Positions 20,935 through 33,412 of a stretch of DNA of 64,000 nucleotides are shown piece after piece. The translations under genes were made by a program, and so were the position numbers. The notes beneath the pieces were generated by a model. It worked only from the letters and a program-made list of their open reading frames with translations, did not search any database and was not told the origin of the DNA. Numbering within the stretch: the first letter of the stretch is position 1; every line of letters begins with the position of its first letter. Location: the NCBI GenBank assembly GCA_022702545.1, contig JAHRBC010000004.1, forward strand, positions 4,184,001-4,248,000, in the 5' to 3' direction. The stretch comes from Phycomyces nitens (Eukaryota; Mucoromycota; Mucoromycetes; Mucorales; Phycomycetaceae).

Positions 20935-21661
20935 TGTCAAGTCTCGACTGGGTGTATCTTGCTAATGCTTGACTTAGATAAGTTTTGCAATAGATCACCA
21001 CCAACTAGGACGTTTAGGATAAATAGGAATATAGAGAATTGAATGCTTTTTATTGATACAAATTGTTGTAGTATTTATACAGATTTTATAAGTGAAACTA
21101 TCTAAACTAATTACTTTTTACTCAAGACACATTGGTTATCTCTTTATGAGAGGCAATGAGAATATGTCTTGGTTTTACAAAAAGGGGAACCAATCGGTAT
21201 AACATTGAGGACATATGTTAAAAGCATTACCGATTGGGTACCTGATTATCTGGGTTATTATGTCAGAGTTGACATCGGCAACCAAAATCGGCTCTTGATA
21301 GGCAACCAGTAATGGTTGACCTTGTTGGGTAAATGATCAAGACCTTGCCGATTGGTTTCCCTATATATGTTTCTAAATGTCTCAAGTGTCTTAGATTGCA
21401 AATATCTCTTAAGTATATTCTACTGGACAATAGCCATCTAAGACATATTAACGTAGCTATACATTTAGCCATAAATCTAATTACATTTTGTATAAATAGT
21501 AAAAGGATTTGTATCAATAAAAAGCCATCTATCGATTACCTAAAAACTATTCTTTGAACTTGACGATCCCCAGTGGTATTGATTCTGCGACTTAGTTACA
21601 AGTGTCAGAAAAGAAATACCAGATCGATACCTGACAATTATTCGCTATGTCAACTCTGACA
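20935..21661 (-). repeat. Inverted LTR-G2, holding LTR-H2
   Basis: Complete LTR-G on the minus strand, about 347 bp without its LTR-H2 insert. It starts 18 bp after the plus-strand fragment ends, so the two form a palindrome with arms of about 165 bp. No TSD is visible (GGTC left, GTGT right). After 21661 about 37 bp resemble the 3' end of an old plus-strand LTR-F (TGTTATAGCATTAGAAG), then the TSD of element F. Confidence 0.75.
21261..21636 (+). repeat. Solo LTR-H2
   Basis: 376 bp, TGTCAGAGTTGACATCGG to CGATACCTGACA, flanked by ATTA at 21257-21260 and 21637-21640. It interrupts LTR-G2 near its outer end; removing it and one ATTA restores the LTR-G sequence. Confidence 0.88.
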
Positions 21662-21702
21662 GTGTTATAGCATTAGAAGAACAACCCAGATCCAAAACGA
21701 CA

Positions 21703-22359
21703 TGTCGTTCCTGATCTGGGATGGTCTTCCTTTTATTATAACAAAGCCAAAAGGTCAATCCCACTGGGGAAACAGGAGTATACGTAAAATCAAAGAGAGG
21801 ATAAAAGATGCTTTTTATTATTATGACTTTGGTTATCTTATATAGTTCTCTAACTAATACTGCGCATTATCCGCAGTAGTTATTATATGATATTTTCATA
21901 AAAGAAGAGACATTGTACTGCGGTTAATGCTCAGGAAGATGTTACTGCATGTTGTATTTGGCATAATGGTATATCAGAGAAAAGTGATATATAAACCCAG
22001 ATAGCTGGATTATCTAAAATCAAGACAAACTATACCATCCAGAAATCCTTATCCAAATATGAAAATACCATACCCAATCTATTGTGGGACAAAGTCCCAA
22101 AATACCTATTAACTGATAACACAGCTATTATGATAATGAATATCCAAGCTGATAAGAATTATAAGAATAATTATAAATACTAAGTTAACATACTTCTTAA
22201 ATCAATAACTGGATATACTTTAACTTTTTCTAAACCACAATAAAGAGTCTCAAAGTATCCACCGTCCCAATTTCTACTACAAATATCACACTGCACATAA
22301 AGAAGTACTGCGGTTAATCATCTTCAGATTTTACGGATTCATCAAAATAATGTCCGACA
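21703..22359 (-). repeat. Element F 3' LTR (LTR-F), split by solo LTR-A
   Basis: TGTCGGACATT at 22359 to GGAACGACA at 21703 on the minus strand; 311 bp once the 341-bp solo LTR-A and one 5-bp TSD are removed. Confidence 0.88.
21950..22290 (+). repeat. Solo LTR-A
   Basis: 341 bp, TGTTGTATTTGGCAT to ACAAATATCACA, flanked by CTGCA at 21945-21949 and 22291-22295. Removing it and one CTGCA restores LTR-F. The same LTR is at 209-549 with a gag start inside it, which identifies this as a retrotransposon LTR left by LTR-LTR recombination. Confidence 0.92.
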
Positions 22360-24993
22360 TCACCCCCTCCCGAAACTGTTGATAGTCCTCGATCAACCAC
22401 AGAGGAATCCACAAGGGAAAACGGCAAGGCAGAAGAGGCATCCAAGACAAGGTCACGGCGCATCTGGGCACGGGCAGGGGTTGGGTGATACCAGGTATTG
22501 TGAAAATCATCGGATTTGGCAATCTTGAGGCGATCGGCATGGACCCAGGAGGTATAAGGCACACCCTCCATGGTAGTGAGCTTGTATATGTTCTTTTCAA
22601 AGTTCTTGTCAACAACAATGTACGGTCCCATCCAGTTGTACTCTAAGCCAAATTTGTTCTCATGTCGTAGCAACAAATGCTCACCAATTGCAAACTGATG
22701 CGGTTTCATAATGGAGTCCCATCGTTCCTTGTCTTGTTGACTATTGGCGGCTACTCGAGCATCAGCATCTATGCGAGCTTGTTGGAGATTACGAAGAAAA
22801 GGAATGGCACCATCAGAAACAAGAGCAGGATCATTGGGAATCGATGTATCCATGAATGGGCGCAAGGGATCACCGGGAATACGGGGTTCGCGACCATATG
22901 TCAAGAAAAACGGGCTAAACCCAGTCGTGCGGTGCTTTCTGATTCAGCAAGCCCAAAGTGAAGTCTCCAGATATTCGTCCCAACGATGTATAGCTCCATG
23001 GACATATTTGCGCAACATTTGTTTGAGGATACCATTTAATCGTTCACATTTCCCATTGGTCCGGGGTGAAAGGCAGAAGTCAACTTGTGGTGCAGCTTGA
23101 TCTTTTGAATGTAGAGTTTTAGGATATGCGACATAAAGTTGGCACCACGATCAGTGAGAATTTCGTCAGGGCAGCCAAAACGCATAACGATTTCTTCGTA
23201 CAGGAAGTTGGCGATGGCTTCACCAGTGGCAGCAGGGACAGCACGGGCAATGGGCCAGTTAGTGGCATAATCAACTGCAACAAGAATCCAACGGTTTCCA
23301 TTTACGGTAGTGGGTAGTTCTCCAATGAAATCGAGATGCCAGCGTGAGAATGGGGAGGAATATCCAGTGGCTCCATCGGTGCATGGTGGATGTTACATTC
23401 CGCGTTGGAAGCCAATTGGCATTGAGGGCACTTTTCCAGCCATTCTTTGATCTGACTTCGCATGCCTGGCCACCACCAACGTTTCTTTATGAGATCGTAT
23501 ACCGTGGTTTCACCAGCATGTCCAAAACCATTGTGGAAGTTGTTTACCAGATCGGCACGCTTTGTGAACAGTGCAAATCGAATCTCTTGAACGGTGTCAC
23601 CAATCTTAACCAGTCTGAACACCTTCTGTTCCCCGGACTACGAACTTATTGCGTTGTCGATTTAGTAACTCTTTGATATCTTCTGGCCATTCATCTTCGG
23701 TACGAGCATAGAATTTCGGCCAATCGGAAGTCTGTGTGTCTGGCATAGTGTACAAGTATTCGGGTTCCATGGAGTCAATCGCAGAGGCATCAAATTCGGG
23801 ACTGTCCATTCGGGAGAGTACATCGGGAACACCGTTATCCTTGCCTGGCTTGTATTGAATGATAGGGTCGTATAGTTCAAATTCAGCAATCCATCTTACT
23901 AGGCGAGGAGTTGGCTTCACTTGGCTGCAGAAGTACTTGAGTGGGAGGTGGTCTGTGTATACCGTGAACGGCTTTCCTTCGATCATACACCGCCATGTAC
24001 GCAAGGCGTGTAAGATACCCAGTAGCTCGCGTTCTTGGGCCGGATACGATCTTTCAGCGGTAGATAACTTCTTCGATTCAAACGCCAATGGTTTCCAAAT
24101 TCCTTCCTCATCTTCTTGCATTAGAACAGCACCAACACCGAAATCCGAGGCGTCAGTTTCAATACGGAACGGTTTGTCCATATCAGGGGCTAGGAGTACC
24201 GGTGCTGTACTAAGTTTTTCCTTGAGGATGTCAAAACTTGCCTGACATGTGTCCGTCCATACAATAGGGCGTCTCTTCGGCCCTGTGCCTTTGGTGAGAT
24301 CCGTTAATGGGGCAGCAATTCCAGCAAAACCAGGAATAAAGCGTCGGTAGTGTTGTGCGAGGCCAATAAATTGCCGGACTTCTTGTACATTGGAGGGGGC
24401 TATCCCACTGCAAAAAGCATACAGTTTCATAGGGTAGAAAGAGTGGGAATATTATGTTTAAATCATTGATTTCTATATGGTTTTACTCTAATTACCATCA
24501 TGATACCTAGCTTAATAATAACGGGTAGAAAGAAGCTTGAGATCATAAAGAAACCCTTTACCTGTCACACCACAATAGAGTTCTTTAGTCTGTCATATAC
24601 AATCCATAATATGTACTCTGTGTAAACACTTGTACTCCAAGCTTATGTGGTCAGTAAAATCCATTTTGAGTTTCATTTGTTATAAAAAAAGATTAAGAAT
24701 TGGGTACCACCTCAGCACATACACTTTCTCCATTTCATAATATTATTTATTAATTAATTTATAATAGACAATGAAGAGTAAGTGTAGTTTACGGTACACG
24801 ATTATGGAGAAAGTGTAGTTCATGATACACAATTATGGGGAAAGTGTAGATTTTAAAGAAGCGTTTTGGCTGAATAATCATTTTGTTTTTATTTGTTTCA
24901 TAAAAAATATTCTCTAGGTGGGGGCTATAATCATACGATTGATTTCTTTACTAGAGCTACTGTATCTATTTGTATTTGTAAATAAATACTCAC

Positions 24994-25600
24994 GGCCAGA
25001 TCTTGGGCAAAACGAAGTATACTCAGGGAGTTGTCCAGTGCTATATTTTATACTCTAGAATAAAGAGTCCATTAGAATATAGTCATCAAAATGTAAAATA
25101 TATATATTGTGGTACTTACAGGTATCATAACAAACATTTTATACTCTTTGGTCCTGTTTTGAAGTACCACAGTTAGTATAATGTATGCTGAAAGTATAAG
25201 AGACTTGTTTTAAAATAACTTACTTTATATCATTGGCCACAACATGGCAGTATAAATGAGAGATGAGCCAAAAGAATCTATAACAGATATTTAGTAACTG
25301 TAAAACAAAAAATAATATTTTATATATATTTACCATAATATTTTTCAAGAGCCAAGACCAGAGTAAGTAAGGATAATAGGAAAGCAGAGTATAGAAAGAT
25401 GGTGAGTACTTGTACTAGGCATAATGATATCTTACGTTTGCATGTCTTGTTTGGTCTTTCAAGTAGAAACAAAGGGAGAATATACCCTCTATAATCAAGT
25501 CTCATAGTCAGTAAAAATAAAAAATATATTAAAAAAACTTACCGTGTATTGAGTATCAAAAATAATAAGAGAGGAAAAGAAGGAGAAAAAGGAAAAAAAA
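24994..25600 (-). other. C1 micro-exon block, frame unresolved
   Basis: Minus-strand segments with good splice edges: 25277-25224 (54 bp), 25153-25120 (34 bp) and 25040-24994 (47 bp), each preceded by AG and followed by GTAAGT or GTGAGT. The first continues from upstream sequence in phase 1 and begins DSFGSSL, resembling the fifth-exon start DSLGLPL in E0. The frame then meets a stop at the exon end, so coding is not established. Position and orientation match the E0, E1 and D blocks. Confidence 0.35.
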
Positions 25601-25869
25601 GACTCTGGCCAAGATGTCTGGATCGTAAAATAAAATATGATTGGTAAATCAAAAAATCCAAAAGAAGATGCCAATTTGTGTATCCAATGTTTATACTTCT
25701 CTGAGTTGAAAAGACGTTTTGATCTTATTAAAGAAGTAGAAAAATTCTCTTAAATATCATCTCAAACAAACCAAACCAACCTCTCTTACTTGCTCTTTTT
25801 ACTTGTATGGATATATACATATACCAGCATATTTATTTATATTAATTGATATTGATTTATTTGTAGAAA

Positions 25870-27107
25870 ATGTACAACTTTGACCCCTCCCGAATTTCAG
25901 TGAACAATCCCATGTTTGCTGCTATTACCCGTAGTGCAATGGCCAACAATAGTAGCATGCAAGCACCTCTAATTGCTGCTACTAGCCCAGTACCAGAAGT
26001 TGTTCATAACTTTCAAGGACTAGAAGATCCTGTTCTCACCTTGTTGCGTTCAACCAATGCAAATATCAATAGTCTTGCTGATCAAATAAAAATGATTACG
26101 ACTATTGTTGGGGACTCCAAAGGTTTAATCACCCGTTTGGAGCAAACAGTAAAGGAGATTGTTGATGCCCAGACAGTCATCAGCACCACTCCAGTCAGCC
26201 AAAACACGGCAGTAGAGATCCAGAGGATGCCAGATTTTCGATCCCTTTTGGAGGAGAATCATGTTCCTGGAAAAAGACATCGTCAGATATCTGTAAGTTT
26301 TGTTAGAAAACATAGTGATGGTAAATATATTAAATGCTTTATTCATAGAAAATGATCAATGGTTACTTGAAAAAGCCAGATTTTAAACACATTGATCCTT
26401 TAAAAGAAGCTGAAAATGATGCGAAACCAGGGTGGTGCCTGACCAGCTACTTTAAGGGTGGATACAACCATGGTTTGGCCATGGTATTGATTGCCAACCT
26501 GAGAAACCAGGAAGCTTCTGTTGGGGTCGCAACAAGCGATCTTGCCAGAATGGTTAAAAACCATTTCTGCAATCAGGTGTGTCAGTTTCGCAGATCTCCA
26601 GAGGCTGCGGATAAAAAACGATTAGCATCTAGAAGGCATCAGCGTGGTGTGGCAGTAAGTTTTGGGCAATCACTTTAATAAATATAGTTTAATTTAAATT
26701 GATGAAATAAATATCTAGCTTCTTCGACGTTGTTCTGGTGCATATGCCAAGTATAAAGAACGGATTGACCGAGAGATGGGAAAGTCTGACTGTGTCAAGG
26801 TGTTGCAAAAGGCCGCAATGTCAGATGATGAGACTGATGGTGAAGATCAGCTCACAGCTTACCGACCAAGCTGGAGAAGTGATGAGGTAATATATATTTA
26901 AATATTATTCTTTATATTAAAAATTAAATATACTTAATTATTATAATATAGCTCCAAAAGTTCCTGGACATGGTTGATGATTTTGCTTCCCAGTCTTTGA
27001 AGAAGAAAGCAGCCCGATTGTTGAAGCGTGTTGCAGCTGTGAAAGAAGCTGAACTGCCTGTTGATTTAGCAGTCCCACTCCCTCAATGGGCTGTAAAAAA
27101 TAATTAA
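25870..27107 (+). CDS. C1 second CACTA gene, 350 aa, intact
   Basis: Exons 25870-26292, 26349-26654, 26719-26886 and 26952-27107, all phase 0, 1053 bp in total. It starts MYNFDPSRISVNNPMF and has a likely coiled coil around residues 60-105 (ANINSLADQIKMITTIVGDS). Exon 2 is 306 bp as in D, E0 and E1 although its sequence differs, and ends with basic KKRLASRRHQRG. Exon 3 has EMGKSDCVKVLQKAAMSDDE and ends YRPSWRSDE, the motif shared with D and E1. Exon 4 ends AVPLPQWAVKNN. It runs toward the transposase gene, 107 bp from its stop. Function unknown; a DNA-binding transposition accessory, like TnpA of plant CACTA elements, is a reasonable guess. Confidence 0.75.
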
Positions 27108-27213
27108 ATATATTCTATTTTGTTCTATTTTGCTCTATCTTATTTATCCGAGCCATATATTCCCAATATTTTTGATTATGTTGATAGTAAAAAAAATGGT
27201 ATTATATATATAT

Positions 27214-30200
27214 TTATGCGTATATTTTTCTAAGTAAAGGGACAATGAGCATCTTAATGTTTCCACTTTCTGTTATATGCTCTCCAATGGCAACTGACAA
27301 CAGAATACGGTGTACTGGCAGAATGTTTTGGTAATCGCCTCTGGTAAATGTCGTCTCACACAGCTCTACATCTTGTCCACTTCTTACATCTTGGCTTGCT
27401 GTCCGGTACCACTTAATGTATGCAAAAACATGCTGATCAAATTGGCCAGTTCTTGGATCAAAGATGGCATTTGCAAAAAGGTATTGAATTTGGCCAGTGA
27501 AGGCACTAATCCCACGGTCATTGTTCTCACCAAATAAGGCTTGTATATATGATCCGCGGTTGGCTCTACCATTGCAACTTTTATAAACCTGGCCAAGAAG
27601 ATTGATGGAAGGAATCTTCTGGATCATGTTGTTGATGAATGTCTCCCCAAAAACTGCATCTCGATATCCTCTTATTTGATCATCACCATATGACGTGCGG
27701 TAGAACTCAAGCAGGTGGGCATACTCTTCTTCTTTCATTGGCATGTGGTTGCCAAGAGCAAGAGGAAAGGCAGACGGTGGCAGTGGTTCATTGCCTTTGA
27801 CACCAAATATATTGCGTTCGGTGGAGTCAAGGAAGTTCTTCAGGTGGAATCCAGCAGGAGAGAAAGGAATGTATGGCGTAGTGGGGATGGTGACAGCAGG
27901 AGCAATATGGACAAGTTCAGAAATCAAAGAAGTGTGCGATTCGTTTTCAACAAATGGCAAGATTCCACGGGCAAGATCAACTTTGAATATATCCTCAAGG
28001 TACTTTCTCATAAAGGTTCCCTCAAAGCCATCTTTCTTATTTGTGGAGTAGCTTTTCAAGATACTATTATATCGTTCAAAGCTGAATAACCAGTACCCAT
28101 ATACTGGCCCAAAGTTCAGGATCGTTTCTTGCAGATGAAGATGCAGATGCATATTAGGTGAGATGAATTCTGTGCCGTATATGTTCTGACATTGACGGCC
28201 AAACAACTCCAGACAGTAGTGGGCCTCAGCCAATTCATCTTTGGATATGCTCGGTCTTGCCAAGTATCTGCACCCATTCACAAAGCACATCCAGTTGTCC
28301 AGATTCTCGCGTGGTAAGCGACCCAGCAAAAGAACAGGGGAGTACACCAGGCACCAAGATCTCCACTCATCGGCCTTCATGAAAGGAAAATCCTTTCCAA
28401 TTTTCTTTCTTAGTGGTGTGAAGTCTGGGGGAAGGACCATGGTCTCAGCCTGTTGCTGCATTTCTGTCAAGTGTCTATTGGTAATCAGGCCAGCTGATCT
28501 CCACTTCTCCATCATACGTTTCGCGGTTCCCAGAAAGAGGTTATGCATTGGGTCAATAATGGTGCACTCGACTACATTAAAGTACTCAAGATTATGGAGT
28601 TCTGACCAGCGGACACCATTCTCTCTTTCCATCCTCTTCTGTTCAGTATCACTTGACGCACTCTTCCAGGCAGCAGCATGTTGACGGTTTTCAATATCTG
28701 TTCGAGCCACCCACTCTGAGAAGACGAACCCAGAATAGTCCATTCCAGCATTTCCAGGAAGGCGAGAAAACCTGCGATTACACTTGTGGCAGGTGTTTGT
28801 ACTGGCATGGGATGTAAATCCACATGTTTTGCGAGCTGCAGGAATATCACAAGCAACCAAAAGAAGAGCTGCACAAACAAGAGCACCAGAAGGACAATGG
28901 AAGGTCGGCATAATGATACCACCATACAATTTCTTGAGTTCGACAACAAGAGGGGCCAAATAGTGATTGATTTCACTTGTTCTTGCTTCTTTCGGACCTG
29001 GCATCAAACCAACAAGTACTACGTTCTCCTTCTTGTACCTCTCCTCTCTTGGCAAATTATTGATTGAAAGGTAGATCGCTCCACAAGAATAAGCAACCCC
29101 ATCAAAAGGCTGAAACCAATCAATATTCAATGTGAGCATCAGAGACCGCTCATGGGCTACAAATTGTTCATCGTTTTGGTCTTTCAGTGCACCCCACTTT
29201 GCTCCATCGTAGATATCAAACAGTGTGTCTGGAACTTGCTGTCTGAATCTCCAATGATTGACCATGCGCTCAAATTCAGGACGGCGGAAGAGAGAAGACA
29301 AGGTGTTTGTGACTGAGTTGTACATGTACACCCTTTTTGGTAGAGCCAAGCTACTGGATGACCCCAAGAAAAGCTCATTTTCGCACATATTTCCGGAAAG
29401 CTTTCTGAAAGTACAGCACTGTGGAACCATCTCGGACTCGGAATATATCTTGTGGCATTCACCACAGGCCACATAACGTTGGACTCCTTTTGTTACTGAA
29501 TTCAACCCCGTCATATTGTAGAGGGCATTCAGACTCAATGGCAGGCGGAACAATTGCCCAAATTGAGCCAAAACCTCATTAATGAACTTGATCAATATGA
29601 CACCACCTGAGTTGACAACGTATTTGGAGATGAAGAACGCAGCAAAGGAGGCAATGAATAGATGGGTCGGGTTGGTTGGCATATCAAAGACAAAGGATTG
29701 GTCTATTTAATTTATTGAATTAATATCTCTGATATTTTTTAAAATATTTTGCGATTTTACTAACCTTCAATTGTCTCATATTCCTCTTCAAAGGTATCAG
29801 AATTCACGGATTCCACACTCTCAGCATCATCGTCAACTTCAGCAAAAGGTGAGCTTGGCATTTCTTCATGGGCTATAAAACCAAAATATTATAGACAACA
29901 ATTAGTTAAAAGCTTTTAATAAAATTATATACATACATTCAACATGAGTCTCAACAATGATGTTGGTCTCAATCTCCATGTCATTGCCATTGCCATTCAC
30001 ATTCATGGCCATTGCTTCAGGGACCAATGCTATATTATATAATATTATTAAATTTCCGCCAAAAAATTATTTGTGTCTGTACATACATGAATCCTGTCTT
30101 TGTAATCTTCGCAAAATATCATCAGCAACATGTCTGCGATATGTTTGGGCTGATACCAGCTCGAATGTTCTGCCAGTTGGTGAGCATACAGAGCACTTGC

Positions 30201-30231
30201 ATTCAACTTCGTTGCTTGAGTAAAAAGACAT
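27214..30231 (-). CDS. C1 Tnp2-type CACTA transposase, 944 aa, intact
   Basis: Minus-strand exons 30231-30087, 30029-29937, 29872-29765 and 29702-27214; the sum is 2835 bp and all phases join. Exon 1 has a Cys-rich segment (CKCSVCSPTG) followed by RRHVADDILRRL; exon 3 is acidic. The last exon carries the Tnp2/Transposase_21 core: LTLNIDWFQPFDG, NNLPREERY, LMPGPKEARTSEIN, DIPAARKTCGF, CHKCNRRF, DPMHNLFLGTAKRMMEKW, HLHLHLQETILNFGPVYGYW, then a C-terminal LLGQVYKSCNG and HRILLSVAIGEH region. No stop or frameshift. Expected to act in the nucleus, cutting at the CACTG ends. The exon plan matches D, E0 and E1. Confidence 0.88.
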
Positions 30232-31959
30232 TTTGAGTTGTTTTGTATTTAAAAAAATTAACAGGAAAGGGTAACCATTTGAAAATATGCTTTTTTTTTA
30301 TAGTTTTTATAACACAAATGTAACGACCAAAAGGTAAATCATATTTATTATCCAATAGAACAGACTGAAAACTACTGGCGCAGTTGAAAATAAAAAAGTT
30401 TATTGAGTTCAATTTTGATACACTTGTACCTTTAATTCCACTGAAATATCTCTAAATGAAAGTGTATATTTTTTGCAGTGTCCATTCTTGTATGGTCTTG
30501 ACCTTGTCCGGTGAGGGAAGTATGCCTTGTGCTGACACGTTGAAACCAAGGAAAGTTAGCTCCTTCTTGTTGAATTCACATTTCTTGAGGTTGGCAATCA
30601 ACTTGGCTTCACGGAGGCGGTTCAACACATGGCGTACATGTTTAGCATGTTCTTCGGGGGTCTTGCTGAATATGAGGATGTCGTCCAAATATACCAAAGC
30701 AAACTGGTCTAAGCAATCTCCAAGAACCTTATTCATGAGGTGTTGGAAAGTTGGCGGGGCATTTGTCAGACCAAAAGGCAGGACCAGGAACTCGTATTGA
30801 CCATATCGGGTGTTGAATGCGGTTTTCGGCACATCAGAGTCTTGGATACGTACTTGGTGGTAACCACTCTTCAAATCCAGACTTGTGAAATGGTTTGACC
30901 CGCGGAGCCGTTCCAAACACTCGTCAATTCTTGGTAAGGGGTGGTTGTTACGGACAGTAACCTTGTTCAAGGCACGGTAGTCAACACACATTCTCATTTC
31001 GCCGTTCTTCTTTTTCACAAACAATATAGGTGCACCCCAAGGTGATGAGCTTGGACGGATGAGGCTGAGGTCTAAGAGTTCTTTCAATTGTTTCTTGAGC
31101 TCGTCGAGTTCGCGCGGGCTCATCTTGAATGGTGGTTTGTTAACAGGGTATGCATCGCCAGTGTTTATTACATGTTGAACATCACGGCTTGGCGGTAATC
31201 CGGGCAAACCATCTTGGAAAACGTCATCAAACTCTTTCACCAATGATGTCCATTGCTCGTCTTTTGTCATTTCACCTTTCTCGCTCTTGATGTGCAACAA
31301 AAAGCATTCAGCCTCCTCCCTCCGAGAGAGTTTCTGGACTTGCTTGGCAGATATGAGGTAGCCCAGGTGAGGCTTCATTGGGCGGTTACCATAAGGATGC
31401 AGGACAAATTCATAGCCATCACGCAAGAGTAACCAGCTGTCACTATGCCAATCGGGAACGGGTTTGGCATTCTGCAACCATGTGCGTCCGAGGATCAGGT
31501 CGAATTTGGTGGGGAACACGAAGGCATCAACAACATCATTATAGCCGTTAAGAGAGAGAGTTAATGTGGCTTTTCGATTAATATTAATGCTGTGTCCGCC
31601 GGCAGTTTCAACTGATCGCCCAGGGATATCCGTGACAAGTGTGGCTAAATGAGTGATTTGCGGGGATACGTAGTTTGCACTAGCACCACTATCGACGAGA
31701 ACCAATATCTGTTGTCCATTGAGTGTAGCAGCATACAGAGGGAGATCGGTATCCACAGCAGAGTGAAGATCTTCAAGAAAACTTTGATCGGCGGTGAGAC
31801 AAGGGTCACAGTTCTCTTCAGAAATAGTCTTGTTCTCTTCATTGGTAACAACTTTATACTGGTCACAAGTTTCTTTATTACTCAAATGTTCAATAGGCTC
31901 ATTATTGATACTGGCCTGTGGGGAGGAATTTTCTTCCATTGTACACAACCGACCTCCCA

Positions 31960-33078
31960 CTACGGTTGTGTTTCGCGAAAATCCTGCTTCTTTCGGTGCT
32001 CCTCATCCAACTGCTTAATCACAGCCATGCGTTGTCTGCAATTCCTCTTGATATGGCCGGGCTTGCCACACCAATGGCAAGTAGCACTGGTTCGTGCTGG
32101 CTGGGGACGGGACTGGTAGTTGTTGCGGCGGCCATTGATTGCATCCAGGTCCATGGGCTTGGGTCCACTATACTGCTGGTATTGTGGTTTGTACTGTGGC
32201 TGGTATTGTTGAGGCAATGGGGCAGGCGTGTACATTTCTTGTTGACCAAGCTGGAGACCACTGGCATATGCCAAGGCAATGTTACAGGCATCGTCAACGT
32301 CGACAGGGCGGGCAGCAAGGACATTACCACGCACACTTGGGTGGAGACCTCGGACAAACTTGTCAAGAGCTTCTTCGTCGTTCATCCCAGGAAGCTCCAA
32401 CTGGATGTCTTGGAAGGCATCGATGTACTCGGCCACAGTTCCTCTTTGGTATAGTCTTGCGAGGCGGTCCCTAGAGGTCTGTAACGAGTATACTGGGCGG
32501 AATTCTCCTGAAAGAGCAAGTCTAAATTCGTCCCAGGTTGTTGGATGCTTCTCCTTGAGTTCCATTCGTCGCCACCAAGTGTCGGCTCGGTCACGCAGCA
32601 GGTTCACTGCAAAATCACAGGCTCTGGTGGGGGTGAAATTGTAGTACTTGGTGTAACGTTCGACTGCGCGCAGCCAACCATCGACAACTGCGGCAGATCG
32701 TTCTCCTCTAAAACAATCTGGTTGTTTTATACGTTCTGCTCGCGAGTCTTGCTGTGCAGTTACTGCCTTCATCGCTTCAGCCACAGCTGCTGCTATGGCT
32801 TCGGCTGTGACTGTGACAGGTGGAGGGGCCATTTCTTCTGGTTTTCTGTTCTTTCCTGTTAGTGTCGTGGCAAGGTGTTGGGCAAGTTCGGACCACTTTT
32901 CTTCTCGTGCAGGAGTACTCTTGATTCTTTGTTCTTCGGGTACGTATGGTACACGCCGGTTCTTCTTATAGTCGGTTACTAGTTCGCTGGGTAACAAGTT
33001 CTGGACTCGTTCTTCAATCTCGAACTGGCTAAGTGTTTTGTTGTCAAGTGTTTCTTGGTGTCTTTCAACCGGATTCAT
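31960..33078 (-). CDS. Element F gag
   Basis: ATG at 33078, about 370 codons, minus strand. It has a Ty3-type capsid region ([37 protein letters not shown]) and one CCHC zinc knuckle (CHWCGKPGHIKRNC) near the C-terminus, then a basic tail. Its stop overlaps the start of the pol frame, which lies in the -1 frame, so Gag-Pol could be made by -1 frameshifting or reinitiation. Intact. Confidence 0.88.
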   Translation of the reverse strand: MNPVERHQETLDNKTLSQFEIEERVQNLLPSELVTDYKKNRRVPYVPEEQRIKSTPAREEKWSELAQHLATTLTGKNRKPEEMAPPPVTVTAEAIAAAVAEAMKAVTAQQDSRAERIKQPDCFRGERSAAVVDGWLRAVERYTKYYNFTPTRACDFAVNLLRDRADTWWRRMELKEKHPTTWDEFRLALSGEFRPVYSLQTSRDRLARLYQRGTVAEYIDAFQDIQLELPGMNDEEALDKFVRGLHPSVRGNVLAARPVDVDDACNIALAYASGLQLGQQEMYTPAPLPQQYQPQYKPQYQQYSGPKPMDLDAINGRRNNYQSRPQPARTSATCHWCGKPGHIKRNCRQRMAVIKQLDEEHRKKQDFRETQP

Positions 33079-33104
33079 CAAAATTTATTAGGAGGAAAAA
33101 TAGC

Positions 33105-33115
33105 TTCAGCTACCA
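33105..33115 (-). promoter_or_regulatory. Element F primer binding site
   Basis: TGGTAGCTGAA on the minus strand, 2 bp inside the 5' LTR. It would pair with a tRNA 3' end TTCAGCTACCA; the A1-U72 pair this implies is typical of initiator tRNA-Met, but no such tRNA gene is in the window to check. Confidence 0.6.
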
Positions 33116-33117
33116 AT

Positions 33118-33412
33118 TGTCGTTCCTGATCTGGGATGGTCTTCCTTTTACTATAACAAAGCCAAAAGGTCAATCCCACTGGGGAAACAGGAGTATACGT
33201 AAAATCAAAGAGAGGATAAAAGATGCTTTTTATTATTATGACTTTGGTTATCTTATATAGTTCTCTAACTAATACTGCGCATTATCCGCAGTAGTTATTA
33301 TATGATATTTTCATAAAAGAAGAGACATTGTACTGCGGTTAATGCTCAGGAAGATGTTACTGCGCATAAAGAAGTACTGCGGTTAATCATCTTCAGATTT
33401 TACGGATTCATC
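33118..33412 (-). repeat. Element F 5' LTR, cut by element G
   Basis: The 295 inner bp of the 5' LTR-F; the outer 16 bp are at 38817-38832, beyond element G and its CATC TSD. Together they make 311 bp, the length of the 3' LTR. Confidence 0.9.

Larger units (their letters stand above)
24416..30480. mobile_element. CACTA element C1, in element F pol
   Basis: 6065 bp, CACTGCAAAAAGCATAC at 24416 and inverted CACTGCAAAAAATATAC at 30480, TSD TCC at 24413-24415 and 30481-30483. Contents: micro-exon block (minus, about 25600-24994), second gene (plus, 25870-27107), Tnp2 (minus, 30231-27214). The genes are clearly diverged from the D/E family but keep the same order and orientation. Both main genes are intact. 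Between 24440 and 24990 only AT-rich sequence and short direct repeats of the form ATTATGGAGAAAGTGTAG are seen, possibly subterminal binding sites. Confidence 0.92.
22314..31960 (-). pseudogene. Element F pol (PR-RT-RH-IN), split by C1 and frameshifted
   Basis: The upstream part, 31960-30481, encodes a retropepsin-like protease ([13 protein letters not shown]) and the RT (RMCVDYRALNKVT, LVYLDDILIFSK). C1 interrupts at 30480/24416 with TSD TCC; the frame resumes after it (VQEVRQFIGLAQHYRRF), then RNase H (IETDASDFGVGAVLMQ) and an integrase zinc finger (HNGFGHAGE...CPQCQ). Single-base losses near 23615, 23340 and 23065, the last two in C-runs, and a TGA at 22945-22947 break the integrase. The start overlaps gag in the -1 frame. 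Without C1 and the indels it would be a normal Gypsy pol. Confidence 0.85.

Noticed and set aside
24231..24430. Frame starting in the C1 terminal repeat and entering pol
   Set aside because: The first codons belong to C1; the reading frame is element F pol resuming after the insertion.
27743..29067. Plus-strand frames of 90-150 codons opposite the C1 transposase (similar ones opposite D, E0, E1, C2)
   Set aside because: Antisense shadows of Tnp2; they change with the sense codons and have no exon structure.
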